Positions 16,460-24,223 are shown, counted from the first letter of the stretch. The stretch is DNA of 43,461 nucleotides from Erythrobacter sanguineus (GCA_945878845.1 CAMCUB010000030.1:1-43461); one strand, 5' to 3'. Program-made: numbers and translations. Notes: generated by a model from the letters alone, not told the origin.

Positions 16460-16864
16460 ATGAAGATTGGCGAACTCGCGAGCGCCACGGCGACCAAGGT
16501 CGAGACCGTGCGCTATTACGAAAAGATCGGGCTTTTGCCGGCGCCTGCGCGGACAAGCGCCAACTATCGTGCCTATGGTCATGAACATTTGGCGCGCCTG
16601 TCATTCATCCGCCGCGCCCGCGATCTCGGCTTCACACTCGAAGCGGTGCGCGAACTGCTCACGCTGTCGGATGACAAGGCCCAATCCTGCGATGCCGTTG
16701 ACGGAATCGCGCGCGTCCACCTCACCGAAATCGACCGCAAGATCGCTGATCTGAGCGCACTGCGCGGCGAACTTGACCGGGTGATCGGTTCCTGCCGTCA
16801 CGGGACCGTCGCCGACTGCAAGATCATCGAGACCCTCGCTCCGCGCGCACTGCCCGCGACGTGA
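16460..16864 (+). CDS. CadR/PbrR-like MerR-family regulator
   Basis: A 134-residue MerR protein with an N-terminal helix-turn-helix ([20 protein letters not shown], then [11 protein letters not shown]) and a dimer helix. Three cysteines, C77, C112 and C120 ([18 protein letters not shown]), match the Cd/Pb/Zn sensors (CadR uses C77, C112 and C119). This fits the CadR-like palindrome between it and the divergent CDF gene. The ATG at 16460 was chosen because the conserved MKIGELA begins there with GGAG 5 nt upstream; the open frame to the left would cover the operator. Confidence 0.92.
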   Translation: MKIGELASATATKVETVRYYEKIGLLPAPARTSANYRAYGHEHLARLSFIRRARDLGFTLEAVRELLTLSDDKAQSCDAVDGIARVHLTEIDRKIADLSALRGELDRVIGSCRHGTVADCKIIETLAPRALPAT

Positions 16865-16994
16865 TCGAAGATCGCTACATTGGCACCGACGCTTCTGCCT
16901 CGCGTCCATGTATTCGCCAGATGGCGTTGACGATGCTGCGACACCCGGCAATTGTCTGCCCAGCCCCTCTATCGCCACGGATCAAGCACTAACC

Positions 16995-17333
16995 ATGCCG
17001 ACCCTGCAAACCGGACTCATCTATGCGCTCGCCGCGCTGGCGGAGATCGCCGGTTGCTTTTCGTTCTGGGCATGGTTGCGGCTCGGCAAATCTGCCTGGT
17101 GGGTCGCGCCGGGCATGGTCTCGCTCGCGATCTTTGCCTGGCTCCTCACGCTGGTCGATACACCCGCTGCGGGCCGTGCATTCGCAGCCTATGGCGGCGT
17201 CTACATCGCAGCGTCACTCATCTGGCTTTGGAGCGTCGAGGGCGCGCGACCCGACCGCTGGGATGTCATTGGCGCCGCGATTTGCCTCGTCGGAGCAGGA
17301 TTGATTCTGATGGGTCCAGGACGATCAGCCTGA
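16995..17333 (+). CDS. ynfA: YnfA/UPF0060 family small membrane protein
   Basis: A 112-residue four-helix membrane protein. [17 protein letters not shown], then [20 protein letters not shown] and [20 protein letters not shown], are the family pattern. YnfA proteins belong to the small multidrug-resistance fold and are often carried on metal or biocide resistance elements; the substrate is unknown. The start at 16995 begins the conserved helix; the upstream open frame does not resemble protein. It follows the MerR-family gene by 130 bp with nothing recognisable in the gap, so co-transcription is possible but not shown. Confidence 0.92.
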   Translation: MPTLQTGLIYALAALAEIAGCFSFWAWLRLGKSAWWVAPGMVSLAIFAWLLTLVDTPAAGRAFAAYGGVYIAASLIWLWSVEGARPDRWDVIGAAICLVGAGLILMGPGRSA

Positions 17334-17358
17334 TGGCAGCTAATGGGATGGTCACTCC

Positions 17359-17419
17359 AAGAGCTTTTCGTGAACATCGCCGAATGCCAACGGATTAAAG
17401 GCCGCAATGAAAAGCTCTT
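17359..17419. repeat. 11-bp inverted repeat downstream of ynfA
   Basis: AAGAGCTTTTC (17359-17369) and GAAAAGCTCTT (17409-17419) are perfect inverted copies with 39 bp between. There is no coding capacity and no T-run. They could be the ends of a lost short element or a processing structure. It lies in the 189-bp gap between ynfA and the small Cys peptide gene, which otherwise holds only the terminator at 17461-17501. Confidence 0.5.
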
Positions 17420-17460
17420 TCGAGGTCCGCTAGACTGTTGGGCATTCGCGCGAGAGCGGC

Positions 17461-17501
17461 GCAAAATAAAGCGGGCGCCCAGTCGGTGACCGGACGCCCG
17501 C
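17461..17501 (-). terminator. Rho-independent terminator for the Cys-peptide transcript
   Basis: GCGGGCG (17471-17477) pairs with CGCCCGC (17495-17501), and an inner GTC-GGT-GAC helix extends the hairpin. On the minus strand it is followed by TTTATTTT (17461-17470), 21 bp beyond the stop of the 49-residue peptide. Position and direction fit the end of that leftward transcript. Confidence 0.78.
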
Positions 17502-17522
17502 CCTTATGCCTTGGCTAGTCCC

Positions 17523-17672
17523 TTACGGGCAGCAGTCCATGGCAGCCTCGCAGCATGCGAGCACGAGGTCGCAGCAGGACTTTGCGAGCGATGCGACCTG
17601 ATCCGGCGCAGCGGCAAAAGCAGCCGAGCTGGAACCTAGCAGCACTGCTGCAGCGATGATGTACTTCTTCAT
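17523..17672 (-). CDS. 49-residue exported peptide with CC-x5-CC-x5-CC
   Basis: ATG at 17670-17672, TAA at 17523-17525. CGGAG lies about 9 nt before the start. Residues 1-20 are a textbook signal peptide (MKKYIIAAAVLLGSSSAAFA); the mature part is about 29 residues. It carries three dicysteines, C33C34, C40C41 and C47C48, exactly seven apart: CCDLVLACCEAAMDCC. On a helix the pairs would stack on one face, giving a stripe of six thiols. This suits binding of a thiophilic metal or As(III), or disulfide-linked assembly. The gene is followed by a strong terminator and preceded 33 bp upstream by another exported Cys-rich gene on the same strand. I do not recognise the family. Confidence 0.85.
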   Translation of the reverse strand: MKKYIIAAAVLLGSSSAAFAAAPDQVASLAKSCCDLVLACCEAAMDCCP

Positions 17673-17705
17673 GATGTTATCTCCGTTGAAATTGAATTGC
17701 GTCGA

Positions 17706-18035
17706 TCAGCGGAGCATTCGGGGAGGCGGCGGTTCCGGCCCTCCGTTTCGCAAGGGCGGTGAATTGGCGAGAAGCGGGAGAAACGTGAGCGATGACAGAT
17801 CGCGCACTTCAAGCGGTGAAATGCGCGCTACTGGCAGCGTCTGGCACAAGGCCAGACAATAGCTCCGACACTGCTCGCGTTCGTCATCCATGCAATCGCC
17901 GCAGTCGCCTGCGTCGGCGTTCATCTCTGCCATGGGCGCGCAACCGTTCGCTGCATAGGTTGCCTCGACGGGAAGCAGCGCGACCAGAAATGCCGCGAGA
18001 TAGAGGAAGAGGCGCCGTGTCACTGGGAGGACCAT
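17706..18035 (-). CDS. Exported Cys-rich small protein
   Basis: A protein of about 109 residues with a signal peptide (MVLPVTRRLFLYLAAFLVAL, then LPVEATYA) and a mature N-terminal half with six Cys (GC-x14-CGDC-x7-C-x3-C-x3-C, within NADAGDCGDCMDDEREQC and RSYCLALC). The C-terminal third is Pro-rich (PPLRNGGPEPPPPRML). It resembles in general layout the small periplasmic proteins found with copper and zinc systems, but I cannot name a family. The start at 18035 begins the signal peptide but lacks a clear Shine-Dalgarno; in-frame ATGs at about 18089-18092 and 18113 are alternatives. It is the first gene of a two-gene leftward unit with the CC peptide, divergent from arsR. Confidence 0.75.
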   Translation of the reverse strand: MVLPVTRRLFLYLAAFLVALLPVEATYAANGCAPMAEMNADAGDCGDCMDDEREQCRSYCLALCQTLPVARISPLEVRDLSSLTFLPLLANSPPLRNGGPEPPPPRMLR

Positions 18036-18252
18036 AGTGCGGTGTTCGGTTGGATCAAAGGCAAAGTTACACAGGTATCTCGGAGCCATCATGCCGTCTT
18101 GAGCAACGCGCACTCCTGCGCAAAATCATCACTCTCCCCGTCATCGCATTTGTGAGAGCTGAGGCGCGCGACGGTTGGGCGTTGCCCCTGCTTATATGTG
18201 AGCGCTTCAAGCCTTTCGAGCCTTGATGACGGTGTTCGCCCAGTCATTGATT

Positions 18253-18272
18253 CGATATTTTTGGAAACATCG
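18253..18272. promoter_or_regulatory. Candidate ArsR operator
   Basis: CGATATTTTT-GGAAACATCG is an imperfect 20-bp palindrome (CGAT-x-TTT mirrored by AAA-x-ATCG) 50 bp before arsR. It sits in the 286-bp space between arsR and the leftward Cys-rich pair, so one site could control both directions. ArsR family proteins bind such AT-rich dyads. The rest of this gap shows no further gene or clear promoter. Confidence 0.5.
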
Positions 18273-18321
18273 ATTGACTGCGCCGGTTCAAACGCTAATT
18301 CGACGCCATCGAAAGGACATA

Positions 18322-18678
18322 ATGGTGGACGATCTCAACGCACAGGTCTGGGCGGTCGATGCGCTGGGTGCGCTGGCGCATGAAACGCGCCTGTCAGTGT
18401 TCCGTATGCTGGTAAAGGCGGGGCCGGACGGCATGATTGCCGGCGCAATCGCCGAGCATCAGAGCGTACCACCGTCCACGATGTCGCATCATCTGGCGAC
18501 GCTTGAGCGTGCCGGTCTTGTCCAGTCGGAGCGCGAAAGCCGCCTGATCCATTACCGCGCCGACTTTGACGGTATGCGCCGCCTGCTGACTTTCCTGATG
18601 CAGGATTGCTGTCAGGGCGCGCCCGAAATGTGCGGCGACCTGCTGGCTGAAATCTCCTGTGAGACCGTCAATCTGTGA
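18322..18678 (+). CDS. arsR: ArsR-family arsenic-responsive repressor
   Basis: A 118-residue winged-helix repressor (ALAHETRLSVFRMLVKAG, then PPSTMSHHLATLERAGLV as the recognition helix). Arsenite-binding candidates are C-terminal: C96, C97 and C104 (QDCCQGAPEMC), with C113. This matches the Acidithiobacillus-type ArsR, whose Cys95, Cys96 and Cys102 bind As(III), not the ELCVCDL site of E. coli ArsR. The start at 18322 was chosen because GAAAGGA precedes it and the ArsR fold begins there; an upstream ATG would run over the operator. First gene of the rightward ars operon. Confidence 0.93.
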   Translation: MVDDLNAQVWAVDALGALAHETRLSVFRMLVKAGPDGMIAGAIAEHQSVPPSTMSHHLATLERAGLVQSERESRLIHYRADFDGMRRLLTFLMQDCCQGAPEMCGDLLAEISCETVNL

Positions 18679-18694
18679 ACGCCTGAGGCTGAAA

Positions 18695-19216
18695 ATGTCC
18701 GATAAAATCTACAACGTCCTGTTCCTGTGCACCGGCAACAGCGCTCGCTCGATTTTGGGCGAGGTGCTGATGAACAAGCTGGGCGAAGACCGCTTTGCCG
18801 CTTACAGCGCGGGCAGCCAGCCCAAGGGTAATGTCCACCCAATGGCAATCGAGGTGCTGGACGGGTTCGGCTTTCCGACCAACGGCCTGCGATCCAAAAG
18901 CTGGGACGAATTCACCCGGCCCGGCGCGCCCGAATTCGATTTCATCTTCACCGTCTGCGACAATGCCGCCGGCGAAAGCTGCCCGGTCTTTCCCGGCAAG
19001 GCGATCACCGCACATTGGGGCGTGGAAGATCCCGCCGCGGTCGAAGGCGAAGGCCAGCGCAAGGCGTTTCTGGAGGCGCTGACCTATCTCAAGCGCCGCA
19101 TCGAGCTGTTCCTCATGTTGCCGATCAAGAGCATCGACGAGATGGCTATGCGCGGCAAGCTTGCCGAAATCGGGCGCGAGGAAGGCGCCAGCATCCGCGC
19201 AAAGGACACCCAATGA
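18695..19216 (+). CDS. arsC: Arsenate reductase, low-molecular-weight phosphatase type
   Basis: A 173-residue reductase of the LMW tyrosine-phosphatase fold, converting arsenate to arsenite with electrons usually from thioredoxin. The P-loop is C12-TGNSA-R18 (CX5R). The relay cysteines are C88 and C96 (VCDNAAGESCPVF), matching the role of C82 and C89 in the pI258 enzyme. The C-terminal 20 residues ([14 protein letters not shown]) are a short tail. The ATG at 18695 begins MSDKIYNVLFLC; the reading frame upstream overlaps the arsR end. Its stop overlaps the next start by 4 bp. Confidence 0.93.
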   Translation: MSDKIYNVLFLCTGNSARSILGEVLMNKLGEDRFAAYSAGSQPKGNVHPMAIEVLDGFGFPTNGLRSKSWDEFTRPGAPEFDFIFTVCDNAAGESCPVFPGKAITAHWGVEDPAAVEGEGQRKAFLEALTYLKRRIELFLMLPIKSIDEMAMRGKLAEIGREEGASIRAKDTQ

Positions 19217-19641
19217 CCACCGACATCGTCATCTATCACAACCCCGAATGCAGCACCTCGCGCAACACGCTGGCGATGATCCGCAATGCCGGAATCGAGC
19301 CGCATGTGGTGGAATATCTCAAGACCCCGCCTTCGCGTGCGCTGCTGGAAAGCCTGCTTGATCGTGCGGGCATCACCCCTCGTGCCTTGCTGCGCGAAAA
19401 GGGCACGCCGTTTGCCGAGCTCGGGCTGGATGATCCTGCGCTCTCCGATGATCAGCTGCTCGATGCGATGATGGCGCATCCGATCCTGATCAACCGCCCG
19501 CTGGTGGTATCGCCGCTGGGCGTGAAGCTCTGCCGTCCATCCGAAGAAGTGCTCGATCTGATCCCTGCCGATCAGCGCGGCGCTTTCGTTAAGGAAGATG
19601 GCGAACAGGTCGTCGATGCATCCGGGCAGCGCTTGCGATGA
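19213..19641 (+). CDS. arsC: Arsenate reductase, glutaredoxin-linked type
   Basis: A 142-residue ArsC of the Spx/ArsC fold, unrelated to the preceding gene, using glutathione and glutaredoxin. The catalytic Cys is C13 in [11 protein letters not shown]; Arg residues for arsenate binding are present in [19 protein letters not shown] and KLCRPSEEV. It overlaps its neighbours by 4 bp on both sides, so translation is coupled with the first arsC and with acr3. Having both enzyme types in one operon is not rare but gives two electron sources for the same reaction. Confidence 0.93.
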   Translation: MTTDIVIYHNPECSTSRNTLAMIRNAGIEPHVVEYLKTPPSRALLESLLDRAGITPRALLREKGTPFAELGLDDPALSDDQLLDAMMAHPILINRPLVVSPLGVKLCRPSEEVLDLIPADQRGAFVKEDGEQVVDASGQRLR

Positions 19642-20708
19642 ACCAGACCCTCGCCAATCCTGCGCCGGCTGCTTCGCCGCTGGGCACCTTCGAACGCTAC
19701 CTGTCGGTCTGGGGGCTGCTCGCGATTCTGGCGGGGCTTGGCCTGGGGCTGGTCGCACCCGATGCGGTCGGGGTGCTCGCGGGGCTCGAATACGCTTCGG
19801 TCAATCTCGTGGTCGCGGTGCTGATCTGGGCGATGATCTTCCCCATGATGGTCGGCGTCGATTTCGGCAGCATCAAGGACATCGGCCGCAAGCCCAAGGG
19901 TCTGGTGATCACGCTGGTAATCAATTGGCTGGTCAAGCCGTTCACGATGGCGGCGCTGGCGGTGCTGTTCTTTGACTACCTCTATGCCGGGCTGATGAGC
20001 GAGGGCGATGCCGATCAATACATCGCGGGCCTCATCCTGCTAGGCACGGCGCCCTGCACCGCGATGGTGTTCGTGTGGTCGCAGATGACCAAAGGCGATC
20101 CGGCCTACACGCTGGTGCAGGTCTCGGTGAATGATCTGGTGATGATCGTCGCCTTTGCCCCCATCGTGGCGCTGCTGCTCGGCGTCACCGATATCGTGGT
20201 GCCGTGGGATACGCTGCTGCTGTCGGTGGTGCTCTATGTTGTCGTGCCACTGGTGGCGGGGGCTATCACGCGCAACCGGGTGATCGCCTCGCATGGCGGA
20301 GATAAAGCTGCGGTCGATGCCTTCACCGCGCGGCTGAAGCCCTGGTCGATCATTGGCCTGCTGGCCACGGTGGTGCTGTTGTTCGCCTTTCAGGCCGGCA
20401 CAATTGTCTCTAATCCGCTGCTGATCGTGCTGATTGCGATCCCGATCATCATCCAGTCCTATGGTATCTTCGCGGTCGCCTATGCCGCCGCGATGGCGTG
20501 GAAGGTGCCGCACAACATCGCCGCACCCTGCGCGCTGATCGGCACGTCGAACTTCTTTGAACTGGCAGTGGCGGTTGCGATTGGCCTGTTCGGCCTGTCG
20601 AGCGGGGCGGCACTGGCGACGGTCGTCGGCGTGCTGGTGGAAGTGCCGGTGATGCTGTCGCTGGTCGCATTCGCCAACCGCACCCGCGACCGTTTCCCAG
20701 CCTCCTGA
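19638..20708 (+). CDS. acr3: Arsenite efflux permease Acr3
   Basis: A 356-residue inner-membrane protein with ten helices of the ACR3 (BART) family, expelling arsenite by the proton motive force. The conserved Cys ([15 protein letters not shown]) and the Glu of [11 protein letters not shown], both needed in characterised Acr3 proteins, are present. It is the ACR3 type and not the unrelated ArsB pump. The start overlaps the arsC stop (ATGA at 19638-19641). It is followed after 14 bp by arsH. Confidence 0.95.
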   Translation: MNQTLANPAPAASPLGTFERYLSVWGLLAILAGLGLGLVAPDAVGVLAGLEYASVNLVVAVLIWAMIFPMMVGVDFGSIKDIGRKPKGLVITLVINWLVKPFTMAALAVLFFDYLYAGLMSEGDADQYIAGLILLGTAPCTAMVFVWSQMTKGDPAYTLVQVSVNDLVMIVAFAPIVALLLGVTDIVVPWDTLLLSVVLYVVVPLVAGAITRNRVIASHGGDKAAVDAFTARLKPWSIIGLLATVVLLFAFQAGTIVSNPLLIVLIAIPIIIQSYGIFAVAYAAAMAWKVPHNIAAPCALIGTSNFFELAVAVAIGLFGLSSGAALATVVGVLVEVPVMLSLVAFANRTRDRFPAS

Positions 20709-20722
20709 CCGGAAGCACAGCC

Positions 20723-21463
20723 ATGACACGTCTGCGCCCTTTGCCCGATCCCGGTCAATTGCCCGCACTGCGCCGCGAATATCTTCATCGCAACCCGGCC
20801 AGCGGCCTCGGCGCGATCGATCCGCCGCCGCGCATTCTGCTGCTCTACGGCTCGCTGCGGGAGCGTTCCTTTTCGCGGCTCGCGGTGGAGGAGGCCGCGC
20901 GGCTGCTGCAATTGTTCGGCTGCGAAACACGCATCTTTGATCCGTCTGATCTGCCTTTGCCCGATCAGGTCGCTGGCGACGATCATCCGGCGGTGCATGA
21001 ATTGCGCGAACACTCACTGTGGTCGGAAGGGCAGGTATGGTGCAGCCCCGAACGCCACGGCACGATCACCGGGATCATGAAGGCGCAGATCGATCACCTG
21101 CCGCTCGCCTACAAGGGCCTGCGCCCGACGCAAGGCCGCACGCTGGCAGTGATGCAGGTGTGTGCAGGCTCGCAGAGCTTCAACACGGTCAACACCCTGC
21201 GCATTCTTGGGCGCTGGATGCGGATGGTCACGATCCCAAACCAATCGTCAGTCGCCAAGGCCTATGACGAGTTCGACGAGGCGGGGCGGATGAAGCCATC
21301 CGCCTATTACGACCGCATCGTCGACGTTATGGAGGAACTGGTGCGCTTCACCGTGCTGCTACGCCCCCACGCCGAGCTGCTGGTCGATCGCTATTCCGAG
21401 CGGGTCGAGCGCGATCAGCCGGTCGCAACCCCGGTAGAAAAGGCGGGGATTGCTTCAAGCTGA
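20723..21463 (+). CDS. arsH: ArsH, NADPH-dependent FMN reductase
   Basis: A 246-residue flavodoxin-fold protein with ArsH signatures: [20 protein letters not shown] (FMN phosphate loop), [20 protein letters not shown] and [19 protein letters not shown]. ArsH oxidises trivalent organoarsenicals to less toxic pentavalent forms in characterised cases. It is the last gene of the rightward operon arsR-arsC-arsC-acr3-arsH. The 80 bp after its stop hold only a weak imperfect inverted repeat. Confidence 0.95.
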   Translation: MTRLRPLPDPGQLPALRREYLHRNPASGLGAIDPPPRILLLYGSLRERSFSRLAVEEAARLLQLFGCETRIFDPSDLPLPDQVAGDDHPAVHELREHSLWSEGQVWCSPERHGTITGIMKAQIDHLPLAYKGLRPTQGRTLAVMQVCAGSQSFNTVNTLRILGRWMRMVTIPNQSSVAKAYDEFDEAGRMKPSAYYDRIVDVMEELVRFTVLLRPHAELLVDRYSERVERDQPVATPVEKAGIASS

Positions 21464-21543
21464 AGACCGGACCATCGGATGACGCCGTTGGCAATGAGGC
21501 CCCGCTCGCAATGGTCTGGATCTGATCGCGCCCGAAAGCGGCC

Positions 21544-22770
21544 TTAGGCCGACAGGAGAGACCGCAGCTTTGTATCCCAAGCGTCCAAGGCGGTCCGCTT
21601 CTCGTCGTCATACTTGTAGCGATTATAGATTCCCGCGACCCCTGCCCTTGTTCCGCTGATATGGTTTAGCACGCTTTCGGTCACCTCCACAGGGACTCTC
21701 AGCGATTGAAGATGGGTTGCCCCGGTTCGGCGGATATCGTGTAGTCGCCAATTCGGAACCTCGACCTGGTCGGGGTCTCCCCCTTCTTCCATCTGCTTCG
21801 CCTTGAGGTATGCGATCATATCCTCGTGGAGCGCTATCCGGCCCTTGAAGAAGCCCGAGACGGGAGTGGTCCCTGTCGTGGTGAATACCAGGCCCTTCCG
21901 CTTCGGACCCAGCAGCTGCAGCTCAGCCAATGCGAGACTCGTCAGCGGTATGACGTGTTCCTGGTCATTCTTCGCCCGATCGGCCGGCAAGGTCCATCGA
22001 CGCGCATTCAGGTCGATTTCGGACCAGTCCATTTCGGCAACTTCCTGTCGGCGTTGCATCGTCAGGATCAGCATCCGGACAAACGGCCCCCACGGCCAAC
22101 CGGAATTCTCGGTCGCCCGCCACAAGGCGACAATCTCCTCGTCGCTCAGCACCCGGCGGCGCGACGGGACAGCCTTTGGCGCCTTCATCCCGGCCAGCGG
22201 AGAGATGTCGATATCCTGCCGGTCGGTCGCCCAGTTGAACAGCTTGCGCAGCAGCGAGTGGATCTCCTTGCGCCGCGCCGGGCGATCGGAATACTCATCC
22301 AGCACCTTCACAATGTCGGCGCGGGTGATCTCATGGACGGGTCGGTTGCCCCAGCGCGGAATAAACACGTTGTTGATCGTGCAATTCGCCGAGCCCCACG
22401 TCCCCCGCCAATTCGGCTTGAGATAGAGCTCAACGAACCTCTCGCTGTAGGTCCGAAAGTTCAGCGTCTCCTTTTTCCGCTTCGCTTCACGTTTGGCTTC
22501 GACCGGATCGATCCCTTGATAGACTTGGACCAGCAGCCGCTCGGCTTCCTTGCGCGCCGTGGCCGGCGTCCATGGACTGCCGACCGGCCCGATTGTCTTG
22601 CGGCGCGCAGGCCCCCCGTCGACCCGATACTGGAACACAAACGACTGTGCTCCTCTTGGCGTGATGCGAAGTCCGAAGCCCTTCAGCCGGTGGTCCCACA
22701 CATAAATGTCGCGGTGCGGGTCCGGTGTGACGGACTGAATGGTTCGTAGTGTGATTGACTGATTCGGCAT
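21544..22770 (-). CDS. Tyrosine recombinase/integrase of the island
   Basis: A 408-residue tyrosine recombinase of the P4/DUF4102 style: an N-terminal arm-binding domain (DHRLKGFGLRITPRGAQSFV), a core-binding domain (FRTYSERFVELYLKPNWRG) and the catalytic domain with Arg in LILTMQRRQEVAEM, HDIRR (HxxR), His in VLNHISG and Tyr in AGIYNRYKY. All catalytic residues are present, so it appears intact. It starts about 158 bp from the tRNA fragment and reads away from it into the island, the usual layout. The ATG at 22770 and a GTG at 22788 are alternative starts; neither has a strong Shine-Dalgarno. Confidence 0.95.
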   Translation of the reverse strand: MPNQSITLRTIQSVTPDPHRDIYVWDHRLKGFGLRITPRGAQSFVFQYRVDGGPARRKTIGPVGSPWTPATARKEAERLLVQVYQGIDPVEAKREAKRKKETLNFRTYSERFVELYLKPNWRGTWGSANCTINNVFIPRWGNRPVHEITRADIVKVLDEYSDRPARRKEIHSLLRKLFNWATDRQDIDISPLAGMKAPKAVPSRRRVLSDEEIVALWRATENSGWPWGPFVRMLILTMQRRQEVAEMDWSEIDLNARRWTLPADRAKNDQEHVIPLTSLALAELQLLGPKRKGLVFTTTGTTPVSGFFKGRIALHEDMIAYLKAKQMEEGGDPDQVEVPNWRLHDIRRTGATHLQSLRVPVEVTESVLNHISGTRAGVAGIYNRYKYDDEKRTALDAWDTKLRSLLSA

Positions 22771-22784
22771 GATCTGGCGCTCGT

Positions 22785-22894
22785 CCACGTAATCGCCACG
22801 TAATCAGATGTCGGGATTACGATGGCGTAGCGAAGGGTAATCCACGGCGGATTTATTCCAACCGTTTCAAGCCGTTGAGCGTAGTTTGGCGTAG
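22785..22894. repeat. Short direct repeats between integrase and attachment site
   Basis: CCACGTAATC occurs at 22785-22794 and 22796-22805, 11 bp apart. GCGTAG occurs at 22825-22830, 22879-22884 and 22889-22894, the last two 10 bp apart. Helically phased short repeats between an integrase and its core site are typical of arm-type integrase or excisionase binding sites; binding is inferred. Confidence 0.5.
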
Positions 22895-22928
22895 TATTGG
22901 AAAGGAACGAAAAGGGCACAAAGCTCCG

Positions 22929-22973
22929 CTCTTAATCAGCGGGTCCTTGGTTCGAGCCCAAGTGCGTCCACCA
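22929..22973 (+). other. Attachment site: 3' part of tRNA-Lys(CUU), anticodon loop to CCA
   Basis: The sequence begins with the anticodon loop CTCTTAA, followed by the 3' anticodon-stem strand TCAGC, the T arm (CTTGG-TTCGAGC-CCAAG), acceptor strand TGCGTCC, A73 and CCA. The anticodon reads CTT, for Lys. The expected 5' half (acceptor GGACGCA, D arm, stem GCTGA) is absent: TCCG precedes the loop in place of CTGA. This is the duplicated 45-bp tRNA end left at one side of an element that entered a tRNA-Lys gene, crossing over at the anticodon loop. Confidence 0.88.
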
Positions 22974-23000
22974 TTCCCTTTCTTTCCTCAACGCTTTCCG

Positions 23001-23058
23001 AAGGTTTCCGCCCGCCTACGGCCAGACCGTAGGGCCGCATTGGTCTTTCGGAAACCTT
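23001..23058. repeat. Nested inverted repeat just right of the attachment site
   Basis: AAGGTTTCCG (23001-23010) pairs with CGGAAACCTT (23049-23058), and CCTACGG (23015-23021) pairs with CCGTAGG (23027-23033) inside. All pairs are perfect. With no T-run this is not a classic terminator, though it could end or process the tRNA transcript at the uninterrupted locus. It occupies the space between the attachment site and the transglycosylase gene. Confidence 0.6.
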
Positions 23059-23113
23059 AGGTAAACCACCTCGCGTGACGGGCATTTTAACCCGCGCGCT
23101 GTAGGCCGCGCGG

Positions 23114-24223
23114 ATGGCTCGGCTTCTCGGCATCTTTTGCGCTGTGCTCCTTGCGCTCCTCGTCGTGGCGGGCGCACCAGCGCATGCGCAGAGCTGGCCG
23201 ACGCGCGGCCCCTCGGGCGCGGTCCGGGCGGAGCTGGCAGGCCGGGCTGCCGCCCCTGCACCGCCCAAAACCTCGCGAAGTCCGACGAAGCCCGAAGTCG
23301 TCGCTGCCATCAGCAAGGCCTCGCAAGCCACCGGCGTCGATTTCGCCTTCCTGCTCGCCCAGGCACATCTCGAATCCGGCTTGAACCCTGACGCCCGGGC
23401 GCGGTCCTCCAGCGCGCGCGGGCTCTACCAGTTCATCGACAGCACCTGGCTTGCGAGCTTCGAACGAAATGGCGCGCGCTACGGCCTTTCCGCCCGCCCA
23501 TCGCGCGGCGCGCTGCTGGCGCTGCGCAGCGACCCGGCGGCAGCCTCGGTGCTGGCCGCCGCCGACGCGCTCGACAATGGCGCGGTGCTGGAACGCGTGC
23601 TGGGACGCGCCCCTAACGCGACCGAACTCTACCTTGCGCACTTCCTCGGCTCGGGCGGCGCTTCGCGGTTCCTGACGGTGTGGCAGCAAGCGCCGCAAAC
23701 CAGCGCGGCAGAGCTGTTCCCCCGCCAGGCCCGCGCCAACCGCGCGATCTTCCATGGAAGCGACGGCGGGGCACGCTCACTCGATGAGGTGCTTCGCGCG
23801 TTCGAGGCGAAGATCAAAGGCGGACTTGCGGCGACGGCGGATCTTCACGCGGTTGGGCTGAGCGAGAACGCAGCCGTTGACAATATTTCGACTTGCATTG
23901 AGAAACCTGATGGCGACTCCTCACGTTTAGTGGGAATTGAAGCTACGGCTGCTACGAGGCTGTCCGGCACTGCGGCGAGCGAGCCAAAGCGCATGCAAAA
24001 TGCCGCCGTGAACACCAATCGGGTAGCGGACTGCGGTCCGGGCCTCATTGAAGGCAAAAAATCAAATAATATCACTGCTATTTCGGAACTTACGGTCACG
24101 TTCTCAAGAAACTTTGATGTTGGGCGCAGCGGCACACCCCCAGCCCCGACGCAGCCCGGATTCGCACCACCCCTGACGCAGGACACCCCTTGCGATCACA
24201 CCGCAATGTGCTACACCGAGTCC
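23114..24223 (+). CDS. Exported SLT-domain lytic transglycosylase; frame runs on into ribB
   Basis: Residues 1-26 are a signal peptide (ends APAHAQS). A transglycosylase SLT domain follows at about 60-200, with the catalytic Glu in LAQAHLESGLNP, then SSARGLYQFIDSTWL and ELYLAHFLGSGGASRFL, for cutting peptidoglycan in the periplasm. The protein-like part ends near residue 240 (VLRAFEAKIKGGL, about 23830). The following 130 codons have rare codons and low complexity like intergenic DNA, yet contain no stop, so the frame continues into ribB up to 25471 (785 codons in all). The true end is unclear; 24223 marks the base before the ribB start. Either a stop has been lost or the spacer is open by chance. 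Confidence 0.7.

Larger units (their letters stand above)
1..22973. mobile_element. Right-hand part of an integrated metal-resistance island
   Basis: The segment from the window start to the tRNA fragment at 22929-22973 holds copper, Cd/Zn/Co and arsenic resistance modules and ends in a tyrosine integrase gene next to that fragment. Everything to the right is housekeeping DNA. No transfer, replication or transposase genes are visible here, so whether it is an ICE, an integrated plasmid or a static island cannot be told. The left boundary, expected to carry an intact tRNA-Lys(CUU), lies outside the window. The boundary is read from sequence; the mobile nature is inferred. Confidence 0.75.

Noticed and set aside
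21465..21523. Terminator after arsH
   Set aside because: The two halves (AGACCGGACCAT and ATGGTCTGGATCT) pair only imperfectly and no T-run follows.
22899..22973. A complete tRNA-Lys gene
   Set aside because: Only the part from the anticodon loop onward is present. The 5' acceptor strand, D arm and 5' anticodon stem are missing, so it was listed as an attachment site.
23846..24223. FMN riboswitch ahead of ribB
   Set aside because: The conserved riboswitch core could not be found by eye. A covariance search would settle it.
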